Source: an uncultured bacterium
Lineage (GTDB): Bacteria > Planctomycetota > Phycisphaerae > Phycisphaerales > SM1A02
NCBI GenBank assembly: GCA_903831295.1
Contig: CAIKXA010000113.1
Span: 1 to 40,011, forward strand
Reading direction: 5' to 3'
DNA: 40,011 bases
Shown here: piece by piece, positions 1 through 8,765 of the stretch
Layout: every line of letters starts with the position of its first letter
Numbering within the stretch: position 1 is the stretch's first letter
Translations under genes and position numbers: made by a program
Notes under the pieces: model-generated
Seen by the model: only the letters and a program-made list of their open reading frames with translations
Told to the model about the DNA's origin: nothing
Databases searched by the model: none

Positions 1-10
1 AAGCGCTTTG

Positions 11-102
11 CAGAAAGGGTGGCACCAGTCGCTCAGACAACGCACCCCACGCAAGCGGGGCTTGCGCGGGTGCTAAACTCGCTTGTGGTGCCACCCTTTC
101 TG
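11..102. repeat. Nested inverted repeat (cruciform-like) at the edge of the tandem array
   Basis: A 17-bp arm at 11-27 (CAGAAAGGGTGGCACCA) is the exact reverse complement of 86-102. Inside it, 42-47 pairs with 68-73, and 50-55 pairs with 61-66. The result is a branched palindrome whose right arm is part of the first tandem unit. It could be a transcript-end structure or the scar of an inverted copy of the same repeat family. The left side is cut by the window edge, so its full extent cannot be seen. Confidence 0.7.
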
Positions 103-268
103 CGACGCGGGAATTTGTGGGCTTGTGCGGGTGCTCAACTTGCTTGTGGCGCCAGCCATTCTGCGACGCGGGAATTTGTGGGTTTGTGCGGGTGTTCAAC
201 TTGCTTGTGGCGCCAGCCATTCTGCGATGCGGGATTTTGCGTGGCTCGGGTGGGTGCTTGGTTCACAC
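40..268. repeat. Tandem 61-bp repeat array, about three copies plus a degenerate one
   Basis: Units begin at 101, 162 and 223 with TGCGA(C/T)GCGG, giving a constant 61-bp period. Units 101-161 and 162-222 differ at only two positions that I can count. The unit ending at 100 and the partial unit from 223 are more diverged. The period is not a multiple of three and all frames give Cys/Ala-rich junk peptides, so the array is very unlikely to code. It lies directly 3' of the adenine deaminase stop codon. There are no unique spacers between short repeats, so it is not CRISPR. Function unknown. Confidence 0.85.
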
Positions 269-284
269 TTTTGAGCGGCCTGTT

Positions 285-1961
285 TTATTTCGCGGCATCA
301 AGTTGCAAACTGATGAAGCGGAATTCGCGCGCGTCAAATAATCCTAAATCGCTCAGTTTCAAGGCTGGAATTGGAAGCAACGCCAAGAAACTTAGCGTCA
401 TAAATGGCGCCTTGAATGTGGCGCCAACTTCCCGGGTCATTGTTTCATAACTCAATCCCACTTGCTCGGCAGGTTGATCGCTCATCAATCCTGCTATTGG
501 CAGAGGTAACACATGCGTGCGATCGCCATCAATAAGAACCAAGCCGCCGCGCGCTTGAAACACTGCGTTTGCCGCTTTTGCCAGCGCATGGCGCGTGCCT
601 GCGGCCACAACAACATTGTGGCTGTCATGCGCCACGCTGGCGGCAATCGCTTTTTCACCAAGGCCAAGTCCGCGAATAAATGCGACCGCGGGTGGCGCAT
701 CCGTGTAGCGATTGATCACCGCTAAAAACGCTATGTCGCGCGGGTCGCTTGGATTTAATTCGATCACGCCATCGCGCACGGCAAGAGATTCAATAGCCTC
801 ACTTGTCACCAACTCGCCATCATGGGGAACAATCACGCGCGCTTGCACTTGACCAGTCGCTTGGGTCGCCACGCAAAAATCATTCACCGTAAATGTGGCC
901 TGGCGAAATCGATTGGGCGTGTCCACCGCAAGCCGGGTAAATGTTGCTTGGCCATTGTCGGCCACCAATTCGCCAGCAATCCAAGTTTTCACGGCATGAA
1001 ATTGCCGCATATCTTTCACCAAAACCATGTCGGCGCGGTCACCTACTCGCAACAAGCCACTACCGATGTTGTAGTGCTCAATCGGATTCACCGTGGCGCA
1101 TCGCAATGCGTCAAACACATTCACGCCGCGCTCAACCGCGCGCGCCACAAGCACATTGATGTGGCCTTTCAACAACATGTCGGGGTGCGCGTCATCCGTG
1201 CAAAACATGCATAAATGCGGGTATTCCCGAATAATTGGCCAAAGCGCTTCAAAGTTTCGCGCCGCCGAACCCTCACGAATTAAAATCTTCATGCCGAGTC
1301 GCGCCTTGCCACGCGCTTCCTCCAAAGTGACACATTCATGATCGGTTGAAATGCCGGCGGCAAAATATTTTGCGGCGTCCGCGCCCATGAGTTGCGGCGC
1401 ATGCCCATCCACTGGCTTGCCAAGCGCCTTGGCCGCCGCGATCTTGGCGAACACTTCCGGATCGCCATGCAACACTCCAGGCCAATTCATCATTTCGCTT
1501 AAGTAGTGAATGTCGGGACGCTTTAAAATGTCCGCCACTTGCCGCGAGTCAATCGTGGCGCCCGAACTTTCAAATGCCGTGGCCGGCACGCATGAAGGAC
1601 ATCCAAAGCAAAATTGAAATGTTCTTCGACGCGCGTCACTCAACATGAATTCAATTCCAGCCACGCCCAAAACATTGGCAATTTCATGTGGATCACTCAC
1701 CGTGCCCACGGTGCCATGGCGCACCGCAACACGCGCGAACTCGCTTGGCGGCAACATGCTGCTTTCAATATGAACATGCGCGTCAATCAAACCAGGAATT
1801 AAAATCCCATCGTCCACATCCCCACTTGCTGGCCGCAGCGCGACAATGCGCCCATGCTGAATATCAATTTCTTTGGGCTCAATGCGTCTTGCAAAAACAT
1901 CGGCAACTAAATGCCGCAAGGTCACGAGTGATTCTGAATCTATTTGTGCGTTTGCCAACAT
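285..1961 (-). CDS. ade: Adenine deaminase
   Basis: Converts adenine to hypoxanthine and ammonia in purine salvage; a cytoplasmic amidohydrolase-superfamily enzyme. The metal-binding signature PGLIDAHVHIESSM is near the N terminus, followed by DPHEI, the conserved SCVPA segment, EMMNWPGV, the DGH motif, a Glu-rich IREGSAARN stretch and CTDDAHPD, all in the order of the adenine deaminase (AdeC) family. The C-terminal half carries the family's SHDSHN and LPLPIAGLMS motifs, so both family domains are complete. About 558 residues, near the usual family length. I chose the ATG at 1961; a GTG at 1985 would add eight residues and neither has a clear Shine-Dalgarno. It stands alone on this strand and ends at the 61-bp repeat array. 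Confidence 0.95.
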   Translation of the reverse strand: MLANAQIDSESLVTLRHLVADVFARRIEPKEIDIQHGRIVALRPASGDVDDGILIPGLIDAHVHIESSMLPPSEFARVAVRHGTVGTVSDPHEIANVLGVAGIEFMLSDARRRTFQFCFGCPSCVPATAFESSGATIDSRQVADILKRPDIHYLSEMMNWPGVLHGDPEVFAKIAAAKALGKPVDGHAPQLMGADAAKYFAAGISTDHECVTLEEARGKARLGMKILIREGSAARNFEALWPIIREYPHLCMFCTDDAHPDMLLKGHINVLVARAVERGVNVFDALRCATVNPIEHYNIGSGLLRVGDRADMVLVKDMRQFHAVKTWIAGELVADNGQATFTRLAVDTPNRFRQATFTVNDFCVATQATGQVQARVIVPHDGELVTSEAIESLAVRDGVIELNPSDPRDIAFLAVINRYTDAPPAVAFIRGLGLGEKAIAASVAHDSHNVVVAAGTRHALAKAANAVFQARGGLVLIDGDRTHVLPLPIAGLMSDQPAEQVGLSYETMTREVGATFKAPFMTLSFLALLPIPALKLSDLGLFDAREFRFISLQLDAAK

Positions 1962-2200
1962 GGACCAATTGAAGATAGAGCACACTTGATTTGCTGATCA
2001 AATGTTTGAAATTGAAACTCCGGTTTGAAACGATCCAATTTGTGTAATTTGAGGAAAAATCAAATTTGTCCAATAACTTCTTCATTTTACGGCTTCTTTT
2101 GCATTCAATTCTTCAACATATATCTAAAATATGTCATCTAAAACTTGCTAACTATTGGTTTAGTGGCATATTTCAAGCACTTCCCTTACTAGTTTCTAAC

Positions 2201-2250
2201 GTTCCCTTTCGTTCCCTCACTTAAAAAATTCGATTAACGGTTTGGAGTCC
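2201..2250 (+). promoter_or_regulatory. Pyrimidine-rich leader motif and ribosome binding site of a PEP-CTERM gene
   Basis: The segment 2201-2222 (GTTCCCTTTCGTTCCCTCAC and following TT) resembles 29742-29764 upstream of the other PEP-CTERM gene in this window. A GGAG at 2244-2247 sits seven bases before the ATG at 2255. Further upstream, 2122-2144 holds two copies of ATCTAAAA 15 bp apart. Whether the shared motif is a promoter, a transcription start region or an mRNA element is not known. Confidence 0.4.
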
Positions 2251-2254
2251 CACT

Positions 2255-2848
2255 ATGCGCACGTTCCCTTTCGTCGCCACAGTATCAGCTTTTATTTGCG
2301 CCACTTCGTTTGCTAGTGTTTTGGTTTTTGACAACGAAGCTGTGTTCAATGCTGGACTGGCCGACAGTTCGCTTGCAAAATACGAGCAAACATTTGATTC
2401 CTACAGTGGATCTGCACCTGCATTTAGCGGCGGATCTGGCAATTACTCATGGTCCGCGTCATCGCCAAGCGGTGTTCTTGGACAAGTTGGAGTAATTCAA
2501 ACAATGGTCGCGACCGACACTCTGAAATTCGACTTTTCATCCAGCAACGTCTACGGCGTTGGAGGACTCTTTCATTATGTTGACGCTGCCGGCGCATTCA
2601 AAAGTGGTTTGATGAAGATTAAGTTGAGCGATGGAACAACTTTTATCCGATCGATCTCCTCACAAACCACGTTTAGTGGTTTCATCACAACTGGCTCAAG
2701 CATTACTTCGCTTGAGTTGAGCCACATTGGCACAACTGGAATTACTTACTCAGCAGCCGAATTGCTCACCATTGGTTTTGTTCCAACCCCGGGAGCTTTG
2801 GCACTGCTCGGACTCGCAGGCTTAGTAAGCCGTCGCCGACGAGCTTGA
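2255..2848 (+). CDS. Secreted PEP-CTERM-like sorting-domain protein
   Basis: A 197-residue protein with an N-terminal signal peptide (residues 1 to about 20, ending near ATSFAS) and a C-terminal sorting tail. The tail has PTPG at about 177, a hydrophobic ALALLGLAGL helix and a terminal RRRR cluster. Proteins with this tail are exported, recognised by an exosortase-type transpeptidase and placed in the envelope or released; no exosortase gene is in this window. The middle is Ser/Gly/Thr-rich with beta-sheet character and one FSGGSG-like stretch, and matches no enzyme family I recognise. GGAG seven bases upstream supports the start. A strong terminator follows, so it is probably transcribed alone. 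Confidence 0.85.
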   Translation: MRTFPFVATVSAFICATSFASVLVFDNEAVFNAGLADSSLAKYEQTFDSYSGSAPAFSGGSGNYSWSASSPSGVLGQVGVIQTMVATDTLKFDFSSSNVYGVGGLFHYVDAAGAFKSGLMKIKLSDGTTFIRSISSQTTFSGFITTGSSITSLELSHIGTTGITYSAAELLTIGFVPTPGALALLGLAGLVSRRRRA

Positions 2849-2867
2849 ATCTTTCTTTGAACTTTCC

Positions 2868-2904
2868 AACAGCCGTGGCATTTCGCCGCGGCTGTTGTGT
2901 TTTT
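2868..2904 (+). terminator. Rho-independent terminator after the PEP-CTERM gene
   Basis: A 10-bp stem (2868-2877 with 2887-2896, one G-U pair) is followed by TGTGTTTTT. It lies 20 bases after the stop at 2848. Its 3' end GTTGTGTTTTTACG is nearly the same as that of the terminator at 30518-30552. Confidence 0.85.
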
Positions 2905-2978
2905 ACGAACTCAATTGTGGAATGAGCGTGTTGACTTATTGCTCTCTCTCAAAACTTTCAAAGGTAGACTTCACACTT

Positions 2979-4100
2979 ATGAAATTCACGCTTACTCAAT
3001 GTGCATGGCTTGCGGTGGTGTGCGCCACAATGGCGCTTGCGCCGGCAGCAACAACCAACATCTGCGCAAATCATCTGGCTTCAAATTCTCCAAGTGGCGT
3101 TCAGGTATTCTTAGCCCACACCCCAGAGCAAGGAGAAACCAAATCTCTCACTCAACTCTGTTGGGCAGGCGAACGAGGCCTCTTCGCCAAATCATTCCGT
3201 TTGATTTCGCTCAAGGCTTCAGATGTCACGGGAAATCAAGTGAATATCAATGCAGTGCTTGGCGACTCCAATCGCGCCGCATGGCGGGAAGCGACCGGCG
3301 ACGCCGCGAACATTGGCGGAACGTTGGCGTTTTCTGTTGCACTTGACTCCGATCCAACCAGCGCGCTTTCCACGATTCATAAAATCGGAGGAACGCTTGA
3401 ACTCAAACTGGGTAAGAATGTGATTCGCGTTGCGCCTGAATCAAGAGAGCCTTATCAATTTGCGCAAAGCAGTTTATTGCAGGCAAAAGGATTCAAACTC
3501 ATGGAATTGGGAGAACAGCAACGATTCAATCTGCAATTCTTTTATTCAAGCGACAAAAAGGGATTGCCTCCAACTCTTTTCTTGGTCGATTCCACCGGCA
3601 AACCCTTCTATTCCAGCAAACCGCGTCCAGATGGTTTGGTTGTGGTCAAAGTATTGCCCACAGATACTGTGCCGCCCGACTGTAAAATTCGCATCGGCAC
3701 TGGAGGTGACAAAAACAATTTGATCCCCGATGCCGTAAAATTATTCCAATCCAAAGAGTTGCTGACCGCGGCGTTAAGCAAACGCGGCATTCGAGTCACA
3801 GAATTCGCTTGCCACCCGGTCAATATGTTCGCGGTTGAAATTACAAAATCACCTGGAATCACCATGATTCCAGAGTTGATTCTGGATTATTCTGGCAAGA
3901 GAATAAAAGGTCAAAGTCGCTCGCCCGCCATTCAACAAGATCCAGCGTTGGCCCAGACGACGCAGTGGAGTTTTGAAATTCCACCCGAACTTGCTGGCAA
4001 ACGCCCTGATATTTTAGTTCTGCTTCCTGGAGACGATGGAGTGCGCTCGATACCATTTGAATTTCACAACCCATTTGCACTGGAATCGAAACCGCTGTGA
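2979..4100 (+). CDS. Exported protein of unknown function
   Basis: 373 residues with a clear signal peptide (MKFTLTQCAWLAVVCATMALA, cleavage likely near residue 22-25). I chose the ATG at 2979 because it begins the signal peptide and has AAGG 18 bases upstream; longer readings begin inside the preceding terminator. The mature part is predicted soluble, with beta-strand-like stretches, a few scattered Cys (for example ANICANH-like and LCWAGE near the start, later DCKIRIG and FACHP) and no membrane segment. I do not recognise the family. It is followed by a convergent gene, with only 48 bp between them. Confidence 0.75.
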   Translation: MKFTLTQCAWLAVVCATMALAPAATTNICANHLASNSPSGVQVFLAHTPEQGETKSLTQLCWAGERGLFAKSFRLISLKASDVTGNQVNINAVLGDSNRAAWREATGDAANIGGTLAFSVALDSDPTSALSTIHKIGGTLELKLGKNVIRVAPESREPYQFAQSSLLQAKGFKLMELGEQQRFNLQFFYSSDKKGLPPTLFLVDSTGKPFYSSKPRPDGLVVVKVLPTDTVPPDCKIRIGTGGDKNNLIPDAVKLFQSKELLTAALSKRGIRVTEFACHPVNMFAVEITKSPGITMIPELILDYSGKRIKGQSRSPAIQQDPALAQTTQWSFEIPPELAGKRPDILVLLPGDDGVRSIPFEFHNPFALESKPL

Positions 4101-4148
4101 TACGAAAAATTTCAAAGGCTGATTATTTGCGCTGGTGATAAATGAAAA

Positions 4149-5759
4149 TCACCACGGCTTCAGCGACACTGCGATTCTTTTGAGCAATTCAACCACGCGA
4201 TCTTTGAATGAAGGAATTCGATTTGTCGCCTCCGTCAATCCCGATGAGTTACGCCGCTCATCTGAAATTTGCCGTAATTTCTGAGCGAATTCCGGTCGCC
4301 GATTCAGCACAGGCATCACGCTTGCTTTGGCAAATCTCAACAGCGTTGCCCCGCTATCGCCTGCAATCACATCCGCAGAACGCGGTTGATCGAGAAGCAA
4401 AGCCATTTCGCCAAACCAATGCGGCGCTTGAATTTCGATTGGCTCTTTGCCTTTGAGCAGCACGCGAACAGAACCAAGCACAATCAGATACATGTGATCG
4501 CTCACTTCACCGTGCCGCACGGCTAACTCTCCAGGCTGCAGTGTGATTTCCTGCGCGTCGCGCGCCAATTCACGCCGTTCCAAACTTCCCATGTGCGCCT
4601 CATCAAACAGCGGACACTTGGACACGATCTGCTCCGTTCGCGTGATGCGCTCTTCGCCAGCCGCAACAATCTGCGCGTCGGCCTTCATGTCAACCATGCG
4701 AATGGTTCGCAGCGGAAATGGAATCTCAATATCGCTTTCACGCAGCGCATACCACACGCGACTCAGCACGCCGTCCACAATCTCATCCATCACCTGGCGG
4801 CTCGCCACCCAAAATCGCAATTCATAATTAATGCATGAGTCGCCGTAATTGAGTAATAAAACCAAGGGAGCGGGCGATTTCAACACCGCGGAATCTTGCC
4901 GTAATACTTGCAACATCACGTCTTTAGCGCGCATGGGCGGCGTGGTGTAGGAAATGCCAATATTGCGACGAACCCTTAACGTGGGCGTTGGATGATCCAA
5001 GTTCAACACTTCCTTGGTCAGCAATTCGCCGTTTGCCACGATCAACATTTGCCCATCCAGCGTGTAAATGCGCGTGGAGCGCAAACTGGTGTCCCACACC
5101 TCTCCTTCAAGACCGCCTACTCCAATCTGCACCATGTCGCCCTTTTGAAACACACGATCGGCTTGTAAATCAAATCCAGAAAATAAATTCGTAAGCGTCC
5201 TTTGCAAACCCAGACCAACCACAAATACCAACGCTCCACCAACCCCTAGCACTATTGTCTTGATTGAATATTGATCCGCGAAGTGAACTTGATACATCAC
5301 GGATAGTCCAAGAATCCACAATCCAAATCTCAACAAAGCTTTCTGCAATCGGTTGACATCGCTGCCCTTCAGGGCGAGAAAAAGATTGCTCAGTATCACC
5401 AAAGTGAAACTCACCAAGGCCGTGAGCAATCCCAACTCCATAATCGTTCGTAAAATAGGAACACTGAGCGTGCTGCTTTCATCCGGATTGCGAATGACAA
5501 TTCTGATCACATATTCCCAACCCGCGGCGATGCCCGCCAGTCCAAACACGGCGATCAGAAGACCAATTCCCAACCCGCGGGAATCCCCTTTGGTCTTTAT
5601 AAAAAGTTTCACGCCAAGCACCGTGGCGTAGATGGCTATCAACCAAATAGCGGTGTTGAAAACTGGATGAATTGGCGGAATAGCCTCAAGCGCCGGCTCC
5701 ACATGAACAACGGACTCCATTTGGGCATTCTGCCGCATTTTTAGTTTCTTCGCCAGCAT
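4149..5759 (-). CDS. Mechanosensitive (MscS-type) channel with cyclic-nucleotide-binding domain
   Basis: About 536 residues. Five hydrophobic segments (about 36-54, 63-90, 103-130, 142-160 and 166-186) lead into the MscS pore and beta domain (about 163-355), which carries the family pattern GLGLQRTLTNLFSGF then FQKGDMVQIG. A cNMP-binding domain follows (about 384-500), with FGEMALL (Glu 451) and PRSADV (Arg 460) matching the phosphate-binding cassette. This architecture is that of the bacterial cyclic-nucleotide-gated (bCNG) group of the MscS superfamily in the inner membrane. Known members respond to cAMP more than to tension; which applies here is inference. The start is uncertain: ATGs at 5759, 5738 and 5720 are possible. 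The gene diverges from the DsrE-like gene 33 bp away. Confidence 0.88.
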   Translation of the reverse strand: MLAKKLKMRQNAQMESVVHVEPALEAIPPIHPVFNTAIWLIAIYATVLGVKLFIKTKGDSRGLGIGLLIAVFGLAGIAAGWEYVIRIVIRNPDESSTLSVPILRTIMELGLLTALVSFTLVILSNLFLALKGSDVNRLQKALLRFGLWILGLSVMYQVHFADQYSIKTIVLGVGGALVFVVGLGLQRTLTNLFSGFDLQADRVFQKGDMVQIGVGGLEGEVWDTSLRSTRIYTLDGQMLIVANGELLTKEVLNLDHPTPTLRVRRNIGISYTTPPMRAKDVMLQVLRQDSAVLKSPAPLVLLLNYGDSCINYELRFWVASRQVMDEIVDGVLSRVWYALRESDIEIPFPLRTIRMVDMKADAQIVAAGEERITRTEQIVSKCPLFDEAHMGSLERRELARDAQEITLQPGELAVRHGEVSDHMYLIVLGSVRVLLKGKEPIEIQAPHWFGEMALLLDQPRSADVIAGDSGATLLRFAKASVMPVLNRRPEFAQKLRQISDERRNSSGLTEATNRIPSFKDRVVELLKRIAVSLKPW

Positions 5760-5792
5760 GCGATCAGATCCATATGTGATTATCCTTGCACC

Positions 5793-6326
5793 ATGCTTCG
5801 AACAACACTTATTACCGTTATCAGCGCACTTGTCGCCGTAAGTTGCGCCTCCCCAACACAACCTTTCGCAGGAGCGCCGGCGAGTCGCCTAACACCTGCG
5901 CCGCAAATCAAGGCGGACATCAATGCAAAAATGGACAAGTGGCAAACAGTGGTCTATGCAAACCGCCGCCCAGGAGCCGATGTGATTTTTTACGGCGTTG
6001 CGGATTGGCGTGACGCCATAGCCCAGGCTAAGAACGATGGAACAAAGCAAGTGAGTTTGATTTTTGTGTTTGATGGACCAGCGCTTGTGCTTGCGTTGAA
6101 TGACGCGGCGTTTAACCGCGTGATGGGAACCACCACTGGAAATCCGTGGAAGAGTTTGTTGATTGACTTGCAGAAGTCCGGCGCCGAAACAGAAGTCTGC
6201 GGCGTGCGCATGAAAGAACTTGGCGTTGGCAACGCCGATCTTTTACCCGCCGTGAAAGTGGACAACGATGGATGGTTGCGAGTGATGGAATTGCAATCCA
6301 AGGGCTACACCCTGTTTCAAACTTAA
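5793..6326 (+). CDS. DsrE/DsrF-like family protein with N-terminal signal or lipoprotein sequence
   Basis: 177 residues. The N terminus (LITVISALVAVSCAS) is a signal sequence with a weak lipobox at Cys 18. The rest matches the DsrE-like fold: VSLIFVFDGPALVLALND near the start, a LQKSGAETEVCGVRMKELGV segment with the conserved Cys, and the typical ending LLPAVKVDNDGWLRVMELQSKGY. Family members include sulfur-relay and periplasmic proteins of uncertain function, so no reaction is assigned. It is convergent with the chemoreceptor gene (141 bp between) and divergent from the MscS-type gene. Confidence 0.75.
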   Translation: MLRTTLITVISALVAVSCASPTQPFAGAPASRLTPAPQIKADINAKMDKWQTVVYANRRPGADVIFYGVADWRDAIAQAKNDGTKQVSLIFVFDGPALVLALNDAAFNRVMGTTTGNPWKSLLIDLQKSGAETEVCGVRMKELGVGNADLLPAVKVDNDGWLRVMELQSKGYTLFQT

Positions 6327-6467
6327 ACAAGCCTTTGTTTCAAAGTGAACCAAAGCTCTTGCCGAAACTGGCGCGCTTCAAAGCATTGGCGCTATGTGAC
6401 GCTTTGTTGCATCAAAAACTGCCGCGTTGAGAACACACTTCAACCCCTCAATTTGATTCGGTTGGAT

Positions 6468-8561
6468 TCAACGCTTGTGTTGCTCTGCAAGTCGAAATAG
6501 CGCCACGGCCTCACGCAGCACGCTGATCGAAAGAATCAACGACTGAGACGCTTCTGAAAATTCTCGAGTGGCATCGCGAGCTCGGCTGGCATTTTGTGAC
6601 AAGCCATCCATGCTTTGGCGAATTTGCTCGGCTCCCTGCACTTGGCTTTGCATGCCCTTGGTCACTTCACCAAATTGTCCGCCAATTTCACCCACGCCAT
6701 GAATCACGCCCGTGAGTCGCTGCCCAATGGAATTAACTTGCACAACACCGCGTCTGACTTGATCAGCGAAGCGATCCATTTCCATCACGCCGCCAGAAAC
6801 CGCGGTTTGCATTTGCTCCACCATGCGTTCAATGTCCATCGTTGCGGAAGCGGTTTGATCGGCAAGGCGACGAATTTCACGCGCAACCACCAGGAAGCCC
6901 TTGCCGCTTTCGCCAGCCTTTTCCGCCTCGATTGCCGCGTTCACCGAAAGCACATTGGTTTGATCCGCGACCTTGGTAATGGCGATCACAATCGCATTAA
7001 TGTTGGAGGCCTTCTCGTTGATCGCTGACAAGCGACTAGAAATATCTCCCGTTGCCTTTGCAAGCGCGTCCATGGTGAACCCCATGTCCTGCAAATCCGT
7101 TCGCCCCTCTTTGGCCAAGCGGGATGATTCTTGGGCGTTGGCGGAGACGTCTTCCATGGTGCGGAATAATTCCGAACTGGTGGCGGAAATTTGACGAATT
7201 GCCGCGGCGATTTCACTTGAACTTGCTCCAAAAGATTGCGCAACCTCGTCTTGCTGCCGACTGGCCGCGGTCATTTCGTTGGCGGTTCCTGTGATCGTGA
7301 TGGTGGCTTCGCGAACTTTGCTAACCAAACTGCAAAGGCGCTGACCCATCACATCCATGGATTCTAAAAGTTGTCCAGACTCGTCCTGCTGAGATGGATC
7401 CGCGTAGCGACGGCTGAGATCGCCTTGCGCAATGACCGCCGCGGCGCTGGCGGCGTTTTTAATTTTTCCCGCAAGGCGGTTTGCCAAACGAATTAATAGG
7501 AGCACAATTAAACTCAGTCCAGCCAATAAAACGATCGAATTTCCAAAAGTGAAATTGGAGATTGTGGCCTGTATTGTTCCTGGTGGAACCTCCACCAACA
7601 CCGTCCAGCCACCATTTGTAATTTTGTTCGCCGCAAAAATAGTTTCTGTATTTGTGACAGGATCGTTCAACCATAAGGTGACGGATTTTTGTTCTAAGAG
7701 CAATGGAGTGAAAATTGGCCCCCACTCCGTGGCGCCGACGAGTTTGGTTTTTAAACCCGAGAAGTCGGTCAACGATTTTCCATTCTGGTCTTGTGGCGAC
7801 ACGGCGCAAATAAATTTGCCGCCACGAGAGACTAAAAACACATTGTTTCCACATTCATTTGCCTGTGATTGCAAGACGGCTTGAATTCCACTCAGGGAAC
7901 GGTCAACGCCTGTTGTTCCCGCAAATTTCCCATCAATCACCAAGGGCGCGGTGCACTCGATGATCATGTCTCCTTGGTATGTGTAAGGCTCTCCTAAAGT
8001 GGCTTCATGACTTTTGCGATCACGCCAATTCTGAAGCGGCTCCTGGTACCAACTATTTTCAAATTCATCTAAAGGCTTCAGCGAAATTTTATCGCCTTGT
8101 TTTGAATCACGAAAACAATACGGAATAAATCGGCCGTTGGAATCCATGGCCTCGGCGGGCAAAGATGCGCTAGCGGCGTTTGTGCTTGCATTCGCCTTCA
8201 GATAGAAGGAATCTTTTCCATCGGCGTTGGGTTCGTAGCAAAAATGCACCCCATAAAATCCAGGACTTGTTTCAAGAACTTTTCGGGCGAACGCCAAACT
8301 TTCCTCACGCTTGCCAAAGAAACCATTTTCCGCGGCGGAGGCTAAGAGTTGCGCTATCTGAATCGACGCATTGTTTTGCTCATTGATATCTATGCCAATG
8401 CTCTTGGCGTTCACAAGCACTTCCTCTTCGCCAAGACCGCGTAGCAGTTTAGAGATGCGATAACTGCCAAGCACGGCGCCCAGAAGTGCGACTGCAACGA
8501 AGGGCACTACTCCATACAAAATGAACTGTCCCAAAAGACTGTGCCGAAAGCGAATGTTCAT
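6468..8561 (-). CDS. Methyl-accepting chemotaxis protein with periplasmic Cache sensor
   Basis: 697 residues. Transmembrane helices at about 12-33 and 338-358 flank a periplasmic dCache-type domain (about 40-335) that contains the characteristic WYQEPLQNW and GTTGVDRSL segments. A HAMP region (about 359-412) and a long coiled-coil signalling domain follow. The hairpin tip reads [19 protein letters not shown], matching the CheA/CheW-binding consensus of chemoreceptors. It has no C-terminal NWETF-type CheR tether. The ligand is not predictable. No other chemotaxis genes are in the window, so it is an orphan receptor here. Confidence 0.95.
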   Translation of the reverse strand: MNIRFRHSLLGQFILYGVVPFVAVALLGAVLGSYRISKLLRGLGEEEVLVNAKSIGIDINEQNNASIQIAQLLASAAENGFFGKREESLAFARKVLETSPGFYGVHFCYEPNADGKDSFYLKANASTNAASASLPAEAMDSNGRFIPYCFRDSKQGDKISLKPLDEFENSWYQEPLQNWRDRKSHEATLGEPYTYQGDMIIECTAPLVIDGKFAGTTGVDRSLSGIQAVLQSQANECGNNVFLVSRGGKFICAVSPQDQNGKSLTDFSGLKTKLVGATEWGPIFTPLLLEQKSVTLWLNDPVTNTETIFAANKITNGGWTVLVEVPPGTIQATISNFTFGNSIVLLAGLSLIVLLLIRLANRLAGKIKNAASAAAVIAQGDLSRRYADPSQQDESGQLLESMDVMGQRLCSLVSKVREATITITGTANEMTAASRQQDEVAQSFGASSSEIAAAIRQISATSSELFRTMEDVSANAQESSRLAKEGRTDLQDMGFTMDALAKATGDISSRLSAINEKASNINAIVIAITKVADQTNVLSVNAAIEAEKAGESGKGFLVVAREIRRLADQTASATMDIERMVEQMQTAVSGGVMEMDRFADQVRRGVVQVNSIGQRLTGVIHGVGEIGGQFGEVTKGMQSQVQGAEQIRQSMDGLSQNASRARDATREFSEASQSLILSISVLREAVALFRLAEQHKR

Positions 8562-8765
8562 ACGGTCAGATTAGACCAAACAAGGCGTTCCATGGCTTGC
8601 GCAATAATTTTTATGGATTGCAAACCGAACGGCGCTGCGCGTGATGCGGCAAAGCTGCTGATTTAGAAACAATTCAACGCTGGCGCGGATCACGTGAAAC
8701 TAAGTTGTGGAAACTGTTGGTACACATTCCAAATGAAATACACGCCAAAAACCACCACGCGAACA

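Noticed and set aside
61-270. CRISPR-like periodic repeats
   Set aside because: The whole 61-bp unit is conserved; there are no variable spacers, and no cas genes are present.
19-450. Plus-strand open frames over the repeat array and the end of ade
   Set aside because: They arise from the repeat, differ by frame in each unit because 61 is not a multiple of three, and overlap ade in antisense.
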